This document shows, piece after piece, positions 24,598 through 34,118 of a stretch of 51,039 bases of DNA (its first letter is position 1; the number at the start of each line of letters is the position of its first letter). The stretch covers positions 1 to 51,039 of the forward strand of contig NZ_JACJOG010000008.1 in NCBI RefSeq assembly GCF_014695375.1, written 5' to 3'. The position numbers were made by a program, and so were the translations under genes. The notes under the pieces are model-generated. The model had not been told where the DNA came from. It ran no database searches and worked only from the letters and a program-made list of their open reading frames with translations. This DNA is from Coleofasciculus sp. FACHB-T130. Its GTDB lineage: Bacteria > Cyanobacteriota > Cyanobacteriia > Cyanobacteriales > FACHB-T130.

Positions 24598-24641
24598 AGT
24601 TTGTAGGCTCAAGCTATACTAATGTACTAAAGGTTAGATAA

Positions 24642-25628
24642 ATGCTTCCTTTTCAACTGATTGCAACTGATGTTGCAACTCAACAAGAATTACAACAGGT
24701 TTACATTAGTGAGCATGGCATCCTCTATCAAGGAGACTGCCTTAAACTTCTGTCAGCATTGCCTAATGAGTCTGTAAATCTTGTATTTGCCGATCCACCC
24801 TTTAATCTTGGAAAAGAATACGGTGAAGGAGTAAGCGATCGGATGGAGTTAGACAAATATCTAGTCTGGTCGCAACAGTGGCTGGGGGAGAGCATCCGAG
24901 TACTTAAACCTGGTGGAAGTTTATTTGTATTCAACCTACCTAAATGGTGCATAGAGTATGGTGCATACCTCAATCAGAAAGGAATGTGGTTTCGGCATTG
25001 GATTGCTTGCAGAATGCCGAAAGCTTTTCCTCGTGGTAAAAAGATGTCTCCCGCTCACTACGGATTACTCTATTACACTAAAGGAGAACCAGCAGTCTTC
25101 AACAAAGTTTACACACCCATTCAAGTTTGTCGGCATTGTGGCGGAGAAATTCGTGACTATGGCGGACATCGAAAAAAGCTCAATGAAAAAGGCATCAACT
25201 TAATGGATGTCTGGGATATGCCAGAGGATGTTTGGGAGGATGCCCCTGAGCCTGATTCTAGTGAAGTTTTATGGACATTAACCGAGGAAATGTGGACTGA
25301 TATTCCACCAGTTCGGCATCGTCGGCATAAAAAACGAATCCCCAACGAACTGGCTCCCATTATGTTAGAACGGATTATTGCAATGGCATCTAATCCCGGT
25401 GAGATTGTGGTTGATCCATTTGGAGGTTCTGGTACTACATTTTACGCAGCAGAAAAACTACACCGTTACTGGATTGGTTCAGAAATTGGGGATACAGAGC
25501 CAGCAGTAGAACGATTGACTGATTTGGTTAATGGAATTATAGAGGAATGGGAATCAGCAAGGGGAAGCAAGAAATTGAAGCAACGCAAAACTATTGCATC
25601 ACAACTGCCAATTCCTTACTCTACATAG
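24642..25628 (+). CDS. Type II DNA methyltransferase (beta-class, N4-cytosine or N6-adenine)
   Basis: In this 328-residue protein the catalytic motif IV (ADPPFNLGKEYG, residues 50-61) precedes the AdoMet-binding motif I (DPFGGSGTT, 258-266), the beta-class order. Between them is the target-recognition region with a CxxC (C163, C166) and acidic repeats. It should methylate one specific site and protect host DNA from the nuclease encoded convergently at 25646-26239. DPPF does not by itself separate N4-cytosine from N6-adenine activity. The gene looks intact. Confidence 0.88.
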   Translation: MLPFQLIATDVATQQELQQVYISEHGILYQGDCLKLLSALPNESVNLVFADPPFNLGKEYGEGVSDRMELDKYLVWSQQWLGESIRVLKPGGSLFVFNLPKWCIEYGAYLNQKGMWFRHWIACRMPKAFPRGKKMSPAHYGLLYYTKGEPAVFNKVYTPIQVCRHCGGEIRDYGGHRKKLNEKGINLMDVWDMPEDVWEDAPEPDSSEVLWTLTEEMWTDIPPVRHRRHKKRIPNELAPIMLERIIAMASNPGEIVVDPFGGSGTTFYAAEKLHRYWIGSEIGDTEPAVERLTDLVNGIIEEWESARGSKKLKQRKTIASQLPIPYST

Positions 25629-25645
25629 CTTCCGTGCAGAACGAT

Positions 25646-26239
25646 TCAGACTAATGCACGACCATCTGTTCCTTTGGTAATCGTTGGTACGTTGTTATCT
25701 ACTCGATCGTGTTCAATTACAAAGATTGCTAGAAAACCTTCTTCTATCCTGACTGCCCGCCAAACATCAAAGTATGGCTCCAACTCTTCATAGTTGCCAA
25801 TCCGATCGGTTAGGTAAGGATAGAGTTTTCTACTTGGGAGTACCAAAACAGTTCCTAGAAAAACACCACGTAGCAATCCAAGAACCATTTTATTGACTGC
25901 TCGATGGCTTGAGGAGATATTACCCGTTTCCCACTCAAGAGCAAAAAGGTGGTTGTCAATGACTTTTGTGGCATCTACCTTTCCTGGCGAGCGGGTTGCA
26001 TAGTTAATTGAAGTTTCTAGCCTCCATCCGTATCTGTCCCTCAACGCGATCGTGCAAGCTTGTTTAATTGGCTTAACGCCATTACCATGCTTAGTTGGAT
26101 TGATTGTAAAGCTTGATGTACCAGGAGGATGAACGATTAGAGAGACAGCATCACGAATTTCAGCGCGAATGATAGACCAATCGCTTGATTCTTCAAAACT
26201 GCCAACGCTGATTAAGGAAACCTCTTGAACAATCTTCAT
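25646..26239 (-). CDS. BamHI/BglII-like type II restriction endonuclease
   Basis: The 197-residue protein has a D...E-x-E active site like BamHI: D89 in PGKVDATKV and E102/E104 in FALEWETGN, followed by the conserved-looking ISSSHRAVNKM. Length is close to BamHI (213). It is convergent with the methyltransferase, the stops lying 17 bases apart, so the two form a restriction-modification pair. The recognition site cannot be deduced from sequence. The gene appears complete, so the system may be active. Confidence 0.8.
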   Translation of the reverse strand: MKIVQEVSLISVGSFEESSDWSIIRAEIRDAVSLIVHPPGTSSFTINPTKHGNGVKPIKQACTIALRDRYGWRLETSINYATRSPGKVDATKVIDNHLFALEWETGNISSSHRAVNKMVLGLLRGVFLGTVLVLPSRKLYPYLTDRIGNYEELEPYFDVWRAVRIEEGFLAIFVIEHDRVDNNVPTITKGTDGRALV

Positions 26240-26368
26240 CCTGACTACTCATATAACTTTGTTACGCAAGAGTAGTACAGTTCTGCCTATTTGGTCGGAG
26301 AATTAAGCTGAGTTCCTGCATTGTCCCACAGACAACCCGAACAAGGTGACATTCAAATTATCTTGAGA

Positions 26369-28156
26369 CTAAATTGCTCCACTTTCAATCTTTCGCTTCA
26401 CCTGGGACTCCAAAATTGCCCCATAAAGGGGACTATTTTGCATCAACTCTTCATGGGTTCCTTGCGCTACCAATCGTCCTTTATCCATCAACAAAATCCG
26501 ATCGGCATTCCGCACGGTACTAATGCGTTGAGCGATCGCAAAGGTCGTGCAAGCTTTTTGGCGCATCAGGCGATCGAGTTCCTCCTGAATCTGGGCAGCG
26601 GTTCTGGCATCTACGGCAGAAGTGCTGTCATCAAGGATGAGAATGCTGTAATCTGTCAGCAATGTGCGAGCGATGGCGATCCGTTGCTTTTGTCCGCCCG
26701 ATAAGCCTACACCCCGTTCTCCAACTATCGTTTCGTAACCATCGGGCAAGCTGGTAATAAAGTCATGCATTTGCGTAGCTTTTGCGACTTCAATGACTTG
26801 CTCCAAGCCTGCATCAGGCTTAGCATAAGCAATATTCTCGCGGATGGTGCCAGAGAACAGCGTGGTTTCCTGAAATACGATGCCAATATGCGATCGCAAG
26901 CTTGTCAGGGTGAAGTCCCGCACATCTCGTCCATCGATGCGAACTGACCCCGCCGTAACATCATAGAAGCGCGGAATCAGGTTGATAATGGTGCTTTTCC
27001 CGGAACCAGTCATCCCCAGAATGGCGATGAGTTCTTTCGGTTTAGTTTCAAAAGAAACACCTTTCAGGGCTTCTGTGGTGGCTCCTGGATAGCGAAACGA
27101 GACATTTTCAAATGTAATTCGACCGCCGCAAGTTTCAAAGGGGACAGCACCAGGGCGATTGCGAATTTCAATCTCTGCATCCACTACTTCATAGACTCGT
27201 TCGGCAGATGCTGCCGCTTGCGCGATCGCGGGAGCCGCAAATCCTATTAATAAAACGGGTTGAAGAATCAACAGCAAGTAAGAGTTAAACGCTACCAATT
27301 CTCCAATTGAAAACCGATTTTCAATGACCTCTGCACCGCCATAACCGATGACAACGACTGTCACCAAGTTACTGAGCAAAAAGATGAACGGAAAAGTATC
27401 GCGGATGGCGCGAATGGTCTTCATGTTGGTCACAATCAACGCATCATTCAGCGTCGTGTAACGCTTTGCTTCTGCTGATTCTCGGACAAACGCTTTTACC
27501 ACTCGCACGCCCAGCAGGTTCTCTTGCAATACAGTATTCAGATTACCGAGTTGCTCCTGAACTTGCCCGAACAACCGGCTATTTTTGGTGAGAAATTGCG
27601 CCAACAACCATCCTGAGATTGGCACGACTGTTAGCGTAATCAGCGCCAGTTGCCAGTTCATTAACAGCAGGATTGTGGCAATGCTTAGAAGCGTGATGAC
27701 TGCACCGATCACCTGCATCAGACTTGTACTCAGGAACGTGCGGATTTGCTCAATATCGCTCGTGACGCGAGTTAGCAGTTGCGAAGTCTGGGATTGGTCG
27801 TGGTAGCTGAAACTGAGGTTTTGAATCTTGCTGAAAATCTTGTTCCGCAGATCGTAGGCAACCCCTTGAGATGCGGTTTCTGCCCAAAAGCTTTGTCCAA
27901 AGTTAAACAACCCACGCGCGATCGCAGCAACGACCATCCATCCAGCGCTGTAAAACACAATTTGGAGGTTTCGCTGGGCAATCCCTTCATCGATTCCCCA
28001 GCGAAACAGTTGGGGAGTGACGGCATAAGCAGCCGTTAAAAGCAAGGAACTGAGCAACGCCCCTATCGAGATCCAACGGTAGGCGCTTAAACTTCCCAGC
28101 ACCCGCTGAAGCGGCTGCATCGATGACTTGTTTTGGAGTTCTGATTGCTGAACCAA
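26369..28156 (-). CDS. ABC exporter half-transporter with degenerate ATPase site
   Basis: This 595-residue protein has an exporter membrane domain and a nucleotide-binding domain with Walker A GMTGSGKST and signature LSGGQ. Walker B reads ILILDDSTSAVD, with Asp in place of the catalytic Glu, and the switch region reads FAIAQRIST, with Gln in place of His. These two changes are the mark of the non-hydrolysing half in heterodimeric exporters such as TM287/288 and LmrCD. The canonical half is at 22151-23935 on the same strand, so the original operon was probably this gene followed by that one. Confidence 0.88.
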   Translation of the reverse strand: MVQQSELQNKSSMQPLQRVLGSLSAYRWISIGALLSSLLLTAAYAVTPQLFRWGIDEGIAQRNLQIVFYSAGWMVVAAIARGLFNFGQSFWAETASQGVAYDLRNKIFSKIQNLSFSYHDQSQTSQLLTRVTSDIEQIRTFLSTSLMQVIGAVITLLSIATILLLMNWQLALITLTVVPISGWLLAQFLTKNSRLFGQVQEQLGNLNTVLQENLLGVRVVKAFVRESAEAKRYTTLNDALIVTNMKTIRAIRDTFPFIFLLSNLVTVVVIGYGGAEVIENRFSIGELVAFNSYLLLILQPVLLIGFAAPAIAQAAASAERVYEVVDAEIEIRNRPGAVPFETCGGRITFENVSFRYPGATTEALKGVSFETKPKELIAILGMTGSGKSTIINLIPRFYDVTAGSVRIDGRDVRDFTLTSLRSHIGIVFQETTLFSGTIRENIAYAKPDAGLEQVIEVAKATQMHDFITSLPDGYETIVGERGVGLSGGQKQRIAIARTLLTDYSILILDDSTSAVDARTAAQIQEELDRLMRQKACTTFAIAQRISTVRNADRILLMDKGRLVAQGTHEELMQNSPLYGAILESQVKRKIESGAI

Positions 28157-28994
28157 TAGAATTTACCCTTCTGTATTTAGAAAAGTCTCTCCTGACTAAG
28201 ATTAACTAAGATTCGATGGAAAAAAGCTGCAATCCTCAAGGACAAGCTGCTTTGCATAACCGTCGCCTCACGCCTCACTACAAGTCGCGATCGCATCTTG
28301 CACCAAGCCGTAAGCCGTCACAATAGAATTCTGGGGCGATCGCATTTCCAGCTTTAAAAGCGCAGACTCACCGAAAATCAAGGATTTTATAACCTGCGTA
28401 GCCAGGTTTTGTTTGTGTGCTTGCGATCGCTGTGCGGTTTCAACCACCAGGTTGCAAGATGTGAGGAAACCCACCCACGCCAATACCTCATCTACCCACC
28501 TCATCGAAGTCACTGGAAATCTATAGCAATTCTCGTTTGGGTGCCATACATCTATAGCGGCATAGCAATTAAAAAGCCTCTATCGAGCGTTAGAACCGCC
28601 ATCTACTCCACCTAACTGAAAAATGCTGTATATGCGATCGCAATCTTTCCCGGTCGTCCCACGCTCAAAGCATTACACTGAGTAACTTAAACTCTGGCGA
28701 TCGCTTTCACTTTCCCTAATTTCTCGGAGATAAAAGCTTTATATATTCTTCATTTTTTTATAAATCAGTGATTATACGGTGAACATTTATGATTTCAAAA
28801 ATGTACTGTGTAGTGAGATGTATCAAAAATCTAAAATTTGGTTTCGGTGAATACCATATTTAAGGTTATAAATGTAACCTTGCATCGGTTGATTTGAAAG
28901 GGAAGTAGTCCTCTATATCTCCAAAATGCCAGATATGGTTCTGCCATATTACTTGGTAAGTAATTTGCCAACTTTTAACCCTTGAGCAGCATCT
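28157..28994. other. Long intergenic region with leader hairpins, no gene
   Basis: This 838-base stretch lies between divergent genes. The left half is dense in HIP1 sites. Near the GGDEF-EAL gene are two perfect hairpins: AAGGTTA/TAACCTT (28862-28881, 6-base loop) and ATATGG/CCATAT (28933-28949, 5-base loop). They may shape the leader RNA. I looked for a c-di-GMP riboswitch here and saw no convincing core. Minor ORFs in the region are not supported. Confidence 0.5.
28862..28881. repeat. 7-bp leader hairpin upstream of the GGDEF-EAL gene
   Basis: AAGGTTA and TAACCTT pair perfectly around a 6-base loop, 114 bases before the ATG. A second hairpin (28933-28949) follows. Function unknown. Confidence 0.4.
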
Positions 28995-30698
28995 ATGAAA
29001 CTCAATTGCAAGCTTGCCCTCTACTCCTTTCTAGCTCGGTTCGGACTGCTTAAGAAAAGCTATACCGCCAAAATTATGTTGGTGGCATTTTTAGGCACTC
29101 ACGTACCACTTTTAACCTTATTGATAACTTTCGTTATTTCAAACTCTTATTCCTGGGAAATGACAGTGCGAGTGCTGGTGATTGCTCTGTTGGCTACATT
29201 AGTGGGTACAGCAGCTACTCTGTATGCACTACGCCACCTCCTCGCCCCAGTCATTTTGACATCTGCTGCATTACAAGACTATTTGAATACCAAAAAGTTA
29301 CCCGAACTGCCTACAGAATTTGCCGATGAAGCAGGCACATTAATGGCAGATACCTCACAAACTCTTCATAAGTTAGATGAATTAATTCACTACATCAGCA
29401 ACTACGATGGACTGACTGGATTACCTAATCGGGATTTATTCTGCGATCGCTTGCATCAGATAGTATCCCAATCTGAAAACGACCAGCGGCTGGTAGCAGT
29501 GCTTTTGTTGGGTATCGACGATTTCACTGATATGAGTCATACATTGGATCGGGAAACCTTAAATTTGCTGTTAAGAGCAGTTGCCCAACGTTTGACAACC
29601 TGTATGGGTCAAACAGAGATTCTGGCTCATGTGAGTGGAGATGAATTTGCGATCGCGCTAACGGAAATTCCCTGCTTTGAGAGCGCGATCAAGCTATCCC
29701 AGTTGCTAGTAAGTACGCTGGCAAAACCCTTCTTTTTAGAGGGAAACTCGATTCGGATTACCGCCAGTATTGGTATCGCAATTAATGACCTAGAAGATCC
29801 CAATGGTGTGGATAAACTGTTGCAACAGGCTCGTCTGGCGCTATATCAGGCGAAACAACAAGGACGTAGCCAATATCAGTTCTATTCGCCAGAAGTGAAT
29901 GCTCAGTTGCAGGAACGACTGGTATTAGAAAATGAATTACATGGAGCGGTTGAGCGCAACGAAATGGTGGTTTACTACCAACCCTTAATTGATTTGCATA
30001 CCAGAAAAATCACGGCAATGGAAGCCCTGGTTCGCTGGCAGCACCCGACGCTAGGGTTGGTTTCTCCAGCTAAGTTTATTCCCATTGCAGAAGCAAATGG
30101 TTCGATCGTGCAAATTGGGGAATGGGTTTTGCGAACTGCTTGCGCCCAAACTCGTGCTTGGCAGCTTGCCGGATTCCCTCCAATTCGGATATCGGTAAAT
30201 CTGTCAGCTCGACAGTTTGAACAACCAAATCTAGTCGAAGTCGTCAACCAAACCCTTGAGGAAACCGGGTTAAAAGCATCTTACCTAGAACTGGAAGTGA
30301 CTGAAAGCCTCCTCATGGGAGACGTTCAGCGATCTGTTAACACTTTAGAGCAATTACGAAACCTGGGTATCTTGCTGGCTTTGGATGATTTTGGCACCGG
30401 CTATTCCTCTCTGAACTACTTGAAGCGCTTTCCCGTTACCATGCTCAAGATCGATCGGTCATTTGTGCAGGATGTGACATCTAATCCTGATAGTGCCGCT
30501 GTAACCGATGCCATCATTGCCCTCGCAAAGAGCCTGCGGTTGAACATTACAGCAGAAGGCATAGAAACCCAAGAACAGCTTGACTACCTGCAAAGACGGG
30601 GGTGTGAAGAAGGTCAGGGGTTCTACTTTAGCCGTCCTGTCCCCGCGGATGCGATCGCCCAAATGCTCCAAGAAAGTTTTCAGCAAGCCGTAGCCTAG
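28995..30698 (+). CDS. GGDEF-EAL protein, likely c-di-GMP phosphodiesterase
   Basis: The 567-residue protein starts with two membrane helices (about residues 28-52 and 56-78) and a short linker. A GGDEF domain follows (NYDGLTGLPNRDLF onward) whose signature reads SGDEF near residue 213, so cyclase activity is uncertain. The EAL domain looks complete: MEALVRWQHP near residue 342, NLSARQF, LEVTES, LDDFGTGYSSLNYL and KIDRSFV. The protein most likely degrades c-di-GMP at the membrane, with the GGDEF part as a possible GTP-binding regulator. It has no extracytoplasmic sensor of useful size and is monocistronic. Confidence 0.87.
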   Translation: MKLNCKLALYSFLARFGLLKKSYTAKIMLVAFLGTHVPLLTLLITFVISNSYSWEMTVRVLVIALLATLVGTAATLYALRHLLAPVILTSAALQDYLNTKKLPELPTEFADEAGTLMADTSQTLHKLDELIHYISNYDGLTGLPNRDLFCDRLHQIVSQSENDQRLVAVLLLGIDDFTDMSHTLDRETLNLLLRAVAQRLTTCMGQTEILAHVSGDEFAIALTEIPCFESAIKLSQLLVSTLAKPFFLEGNSIRITASIGIAINDLEDPNGVDKLLQQARLALYQAKQQGRSQYQFYSPEVNAQLQERLVLENELHGAVERNEMVVYYQPLIDLHTRKITAMEALVRWQHPTLGLVSPAKFIPIAEANGSIVQIGEWVLRTACAQTRAWQLAGFPPIRISVNLSARQFEQPNLVEVVNQTLEETGLKASYLELEVTESLLMGDVQRSVNTLEQLRNLGILLALDDFGTGYSSLNYLKRFPVTMLKIDRSFVQDVTSNPDSAAVTDAIIALAKSLRLNITAEGIETQEQLDYLQRRGCEEGQGFYFSRPVPADAIAQMLQESFQQAVA

Positions 30699-31019
30699 AG
30701 AAAATCTGGCTAGCTGTTAGACTGCCTCCTTTAATCTCTAGCGATCGCACTTGTTTCGTATTGGGTGAGTGCGATCGCTTTTGGCGTGCAACTACATCCA
30801 CAACAACTCTCGATCCTCCACGCCTTCTTCCGGCGCAGAGCGATCGGGAGCCTTCGGTTTGGCTCTGATGAATTCCTATGCAAATAAACAAGACTTTTGG
30901 TTGCATTGCAGAAGCTGCTCCATCTTTCTGATGGAATCTTTGTGCGCCTGCGGCTTTTTGTGTCGATGAACTACGCGATCGATATTGATACACTAAGCAT
31001 GTAGGGATGAGTTCACCCC
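30699..31019. other. Intergenic region between GGDEF-EAL and AraC genes
   Basis: About 320 bases holding two closely spaced GCGATCGC sites near 30741 and 30771 and other HIP1-like sequence. I see no gene, and no clear terminator for the GGDEF-EAL gene. Confidence 0.4.
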
Positions 31020-31916
31020 ATGCCAGAAGCCAAACCTAGAGCGATCGCCAATGAAGACGATCTCATCCAAATCTTCGAGCGATCGCCAATTCTCACAAGT
31101 CAAAAGGCAGGTTGGAATAACATTTTCCTTGGACATTTCCGCACACCTGCCTATGAAGCTCCTGAAGTTTCCAGTCTCTTTTGGCATAGTCTTCTCATTT
31201 TCCCAAAAACCGAGGCTCCAATTCAGGCACGGCGAACCCTAGACGGAAAAATTCGGCATGAGCAAGTCGTTGAAGGGGATATAGTCATTACTCCTGCCCA
31301 AGTTAGTCATCGTTCTTGTTGGAATACAGAACATGACTTTATCGTTATGGCTATTGCTTCTGATGTTTTCGCTCGTGCTATTGACGAATCGGCTGAGTCT
31401 TCTAACGTTGAGCTATTGCCTCAGTTCGCCATATCTGACGGGCTAGTTCTGCAAATTGGGCTGGCACTTAAGGGAGTGTTAGAAAACAATCCTAAAGGGA
31501 GTCGTCTCTATGCTGAGACGATGGCAAATGCTCTAGCGGTTCACCTATTACAAAACTACTCGGCACAGCAACCCATTCTACGTGACTATAGTGGAGGTCT
31601 TTCTAGCCGCCAATTACGGCAAGTCATTGACTACATTAACGACCATCTCGACCGAGAGTTAGGTTTAGCGGAACTGGCAGCAATCGTGCAGATGAGTCCC
31701 CATTATTTTACTCGCTTGTTTAAACAATCAACGGGCTTGACTCCGCATCAATATGTGATTCGTCATCGAGTAGAACGCGCTAAAGAATTACTCCTCAACG
31801 GAGAACTCACCATTGCTGAGGTAGCTTACAGCGTTGGTTTTGCCAACCAGAGCCATCTCAACCGTCACTTGAAACGTCTACTAGGCGTGACTCCCAGACA
31901 TATTCGACAAGGATAG
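31020..31916 (+). CDS. AraC-family transcriptional regulator
   Basis: The 298-residue protein has a cupin-like N-terminal sensor region (VVEGDIVITPAQVSHRSCW) and a C-terminal double helix-turn-helix: LAELAAIVQMSPHYFTRLFK and TIAEVAYSVGFANQSHLNRH, ending VTPRHIRQG. Such proteins activate genes for small-molecule response. The amidase gene begins 91 bases downstream on the same strand and is a plausible target, though not proven. Ligand unknown. Confidence 0.88.
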   Translation: MPEAKPRAIANEDDLIQIFERSPILTSQKAGWNNIFLGHFRTPAYEAPEVSSLFWHSLLIFPKTEAPIQARRTLDGKIRHEQVVEGDIVITPAQVSHRSCWNTEHDFIVMAIASDVFARAIDESAESSNVELLPQFAISDGLVLQIGLALKGVLENNPKGSRLYAETMANALAVHLLQNYSAQQPILRDYSGGLSSRQLRQVIDYINDHLDRELGLAELAAIVQMSPHYFTRLFKQSTGLTPHQYVIRHRVERAKELLLNGELTIAEVAYSVGFANQSHLNRHLKRLLGVTPRHIRQG

Positions 31917-32007
31917 CAAGAACGTACAAAAAATTGGACGAATCTACAAGACGCTCTGGAGTAGAAAGGTAATTCTAAGTAATGTAGAGTTATCAAGCGA
32001 GTGGTCA

Positions 32008-33582
32008 ATGGATACCGTCAAAATTCCTTCCGCTATTGTTGGCAGCAGCGCCACAGAAATTGCTCAAAAAATTGCGGCTGGAGAACTTTCTGCCAGCGAA
32101 GTCGTTGAGGCGCACATTCAACGCATTGAGGAGGTTAATCCTCGCTTAAATGCTGTAATTATCCCTCTATTTGACCAAGCGCGATCGCAAGCTAAAGCCG
32201 CCGATGAAGCTCGCTCTAGAGGAGAAACACTCGGACCCTTACACGGAGTACCCATCACCATCAAAGAGTCATTTGATGTAGCGGGGACTGTCTCCAACAT
32301 GGGAATTTCTGCTCTCAGCCAAACGGCAAAGCAGGATGCGCCACTGGTCAAAAGACTGCAACAGGCAGGAGCGATTATTTTAGGCAAAACCAATGTCCCC
32401 CAGTTGCTAGCATCGAACGAATCGGATAACCCCATCTACGGTCGCACCGTGAATCCCTGGAATCCGGAACGCTCTCCAGGGGGAAGCAGTGGTGGTGAGG
32501 CGGCGATTATCGCGGCTTTGGGTTCGTGTTTTGGCTTGGGGAGTGATATTGGCGGCAGCGTTCGGATGCCTGCTCATGCCTGTGGGATTTCCAGCCTGAA
32601 ACCCACATCGAATAGGTTATCGATGGTCGGTCACATACCCCTGTTACCCGGTCAAGAAGCGATACTGGCACAACCCGGCCCAATGGCACGGACTGTCGCT
32701 GACTTGAACCTGGCGATGAAAGTTCTGGCGGTACCGGGACAGGAAGCGTTTGACCCCAGTATTCCACCCGTACCTTGGCGCGAACCGTCTGATGTCAAAG
32801 TGGAGAATTTGCGAATCGCTTTTTTCACTGACAATGGCATCATTACTCCTTCCCCTGCCGTGCGACGTGCGGTGAGAGAAGCTGCTGTTTCGCTTGAAAA
32901 ACGTGGTGCGATCGTCGAAGAGTGGACACCTCCAGACTTGCTTAAAGCTTTACAGTTATACCTCCAACTCTATGGTGCAGATGGCTTAGTAACCTCGAAA
33001 AGGCAGTTAGGTAACAGCAAACGGCATCCACAAATTAATCAGACCATTCAAACAGCTTCTCTGCCAAAACCTTTACTCAGAGTTATTGCCGCAATTTCTG
33101 GATTGATGGGTCAGTCGCTCATCGCTAAGCTTTTCCCTTATATGGGCGAAGTATCCGTCAGCGAATATTGGCAAACGATTGATGAACGTAACCGCTACCG
33201 TGCAGCTTTTATGGCAGCAATGGAAGCTAAACAATTGGATGCGATACTCTCTCCAGTTTGCGCTCTGCCAGCACTGACTCATGGCAGTAGTAATTATTTA
33301 CTCCAAGATGCGACTTATACTATCCCGTACAATTTACTGGGTATGCCCGCAGGCGTGGTATCCGTCACGCGGGTGCGTCCGGGTGAAGAAAGCGATCGCT
33401 TACCTAGTACACAGTTAAGTGAGCAAACAGCTTCCAAAGTAGAACAAGGGAGTGTTGGATTACCTGTGGGTGTACAAGTTGCAGCGCGTCACTGGCGTGA
33501 AGATATTGTTTTAGCCGTGATGGCGGCAATAGAAGAACATTTCCAGTCGCAACCTGACTATCCGATTCATCCACCTGTTTAG
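32008..33582 (+). CDS. Amidase-signature hydrolase
   Basis: This 524-residue enzyme has the Ser-cisSer-Lys triad of amidase-signature proteins: K86 in PITIKESFD, the serine pair in SPGGSSGGE (159-161) and the nucleophile S184 in GSDIGGSVRMP. It hydrolyses a carboxamide. No GatB or GatC lies nearby and the specificity half does not look like GatA, so it is probably a stand-alone amidase acting on a metabolite or xenobiotic. The AraC regulator just upstream may control it. No signal peptide is visible. Confidence 0.87.
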   Translation: MDTVKIPSAIVGSSATEIAQKIAAGELSASEVVEAHIQRIEEVNPRLNAVIIPLFDQARSQAKAADEARSRGETLGPLHGVPITIKESFDVAGTVSNMGISALSQTAKQDAPLVKRLQQAGAIILGKTNVPQLLASNESDNPIYGRTVNPWNPERSPGGSSGGEAAIIAALGSCFGLGSDIGGSVRMPAHACGISSLKPTSNRLSMVGHIPLLPGQEAILAQPGPMARTVADLNLAMKVLAVPGQEAFDPSIPPVPWREPSDVKVENLRIAFFTDNGIITPSPAVRRAVREAAVSLEKRGAIVEEWTPPDLLKALQLYLQLYGADGLVTSKRQLGNSKRHPQINQTIQTASLPKPLLRVIAAISGLMGQSLIAKLFPYMGEVSVSEYWQTIDERNRYRAAFMAAMEAKQLDAILSPVCALPALTHGSSNYLLQDATYTIPYNLLGMPAGVVSVTRVRPGEESDRLPSTQLSEQTASKVEQGSVGLPVGVQVAARHWREDIVLAVMAAIEEHFQSQPDYPIHPPV

Positions 33583-33630
33583 GTTAGGCTGACATCTCCC
33601 TTGACCCCTATTTTCAAGAGAGATCGCAGT

Positions 33631-33810
33631 TATCGCTCTTGTGTCACTCCAGGAAAATAAAAATAGTAGCCAATGGATGATAGCCCTACTTAATGGACAA
33701 TCTAGCGATCGCTTGCCTGATAGAAACTCATGTCATAGGCTCAAATGCTAAAACTAGCTTGCTGTAATGGTTTCAGCTTTCGCTCCGGTGAGAGTGATAC
33801 AAGAGCGATA
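33631..33810 (+). repeat. 180-bp MITE-like element, copy A
   Basis: The element begins TATCGCTCTTGTGTCACT and ends AGTGATACAAGAGCGATA, so it has 18-bp terminal inverted repeats with one mismatch. A second copy of identical length lies inverted at 39625-39804, about 92% identical by eye. It has no ORF, so it is a non-autonomous element. Both ends sit at TA, in keeping with IS630/Tc1-type mobilisation. The two copies bracket the giant kinase/cyclase gene. Confidence 0.78.
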
Positions 33811-33906
33811 TATCCTCGATCCTTAGATGAATATTAGAAAAAATACTAGCCTGTTGGCTGCGATACTAAGTTGTTGGAGCAAAGAAATCACTAGAGTCAG
33901 ACAAGT

Positions 33907-34118
33907 CAATTTCAAGAAGCCTTGAGTGTTGTCAACAGACATTGATTATCTACCGAGAGATTAAAGACCGTTAAAGTGAAGGGTCAGCATTGGGTAATTG
34001 GCAAAATGTTTACGCTTCCCTGGGCAACTCGGCCAAGGCGATTGAGTACCATCAGCAGTCGTTGACCATCGCCCGTAAAGTTCATGACTGCCAAAAATGG
34101 AGACCCAAACATGATTAA
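33907..34118 (+). pseudogene. Tetratricopeptide-repeat gene remnant
   Basis: Pieces in two frames read QFQEALSVV, then TLIIYREIKDR, a stop (33972-33974), then SALGNWQNVYASLGNSAKAI, then EYHQQSLTIARK, ending at TAA 34116-34118. These are consecutive TPR units of the kind common in cyanobacteria (ALGNLG-AY-SLG-Y-KAIEYHQQSL). The upstream part is lost near MITE copy A. The fragment overlaps the start of the kinase gene in another frame, so the kinase's present 5' region is built from a dead TPR gene. Confidence 0.65.

Noticed and set aside
28700-28994. c-di-GMP riboswitch upstream of the GGDEF-EAL gene
   Set aside because: I could not find a conserved riboswitch core; only two simple hairpins are visible.
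33585-33605. GTTAGGC box after the amidase as an attC end
   Set aside because: No partner box or inner arms are present, and the sequence before it is the amidase coding region.
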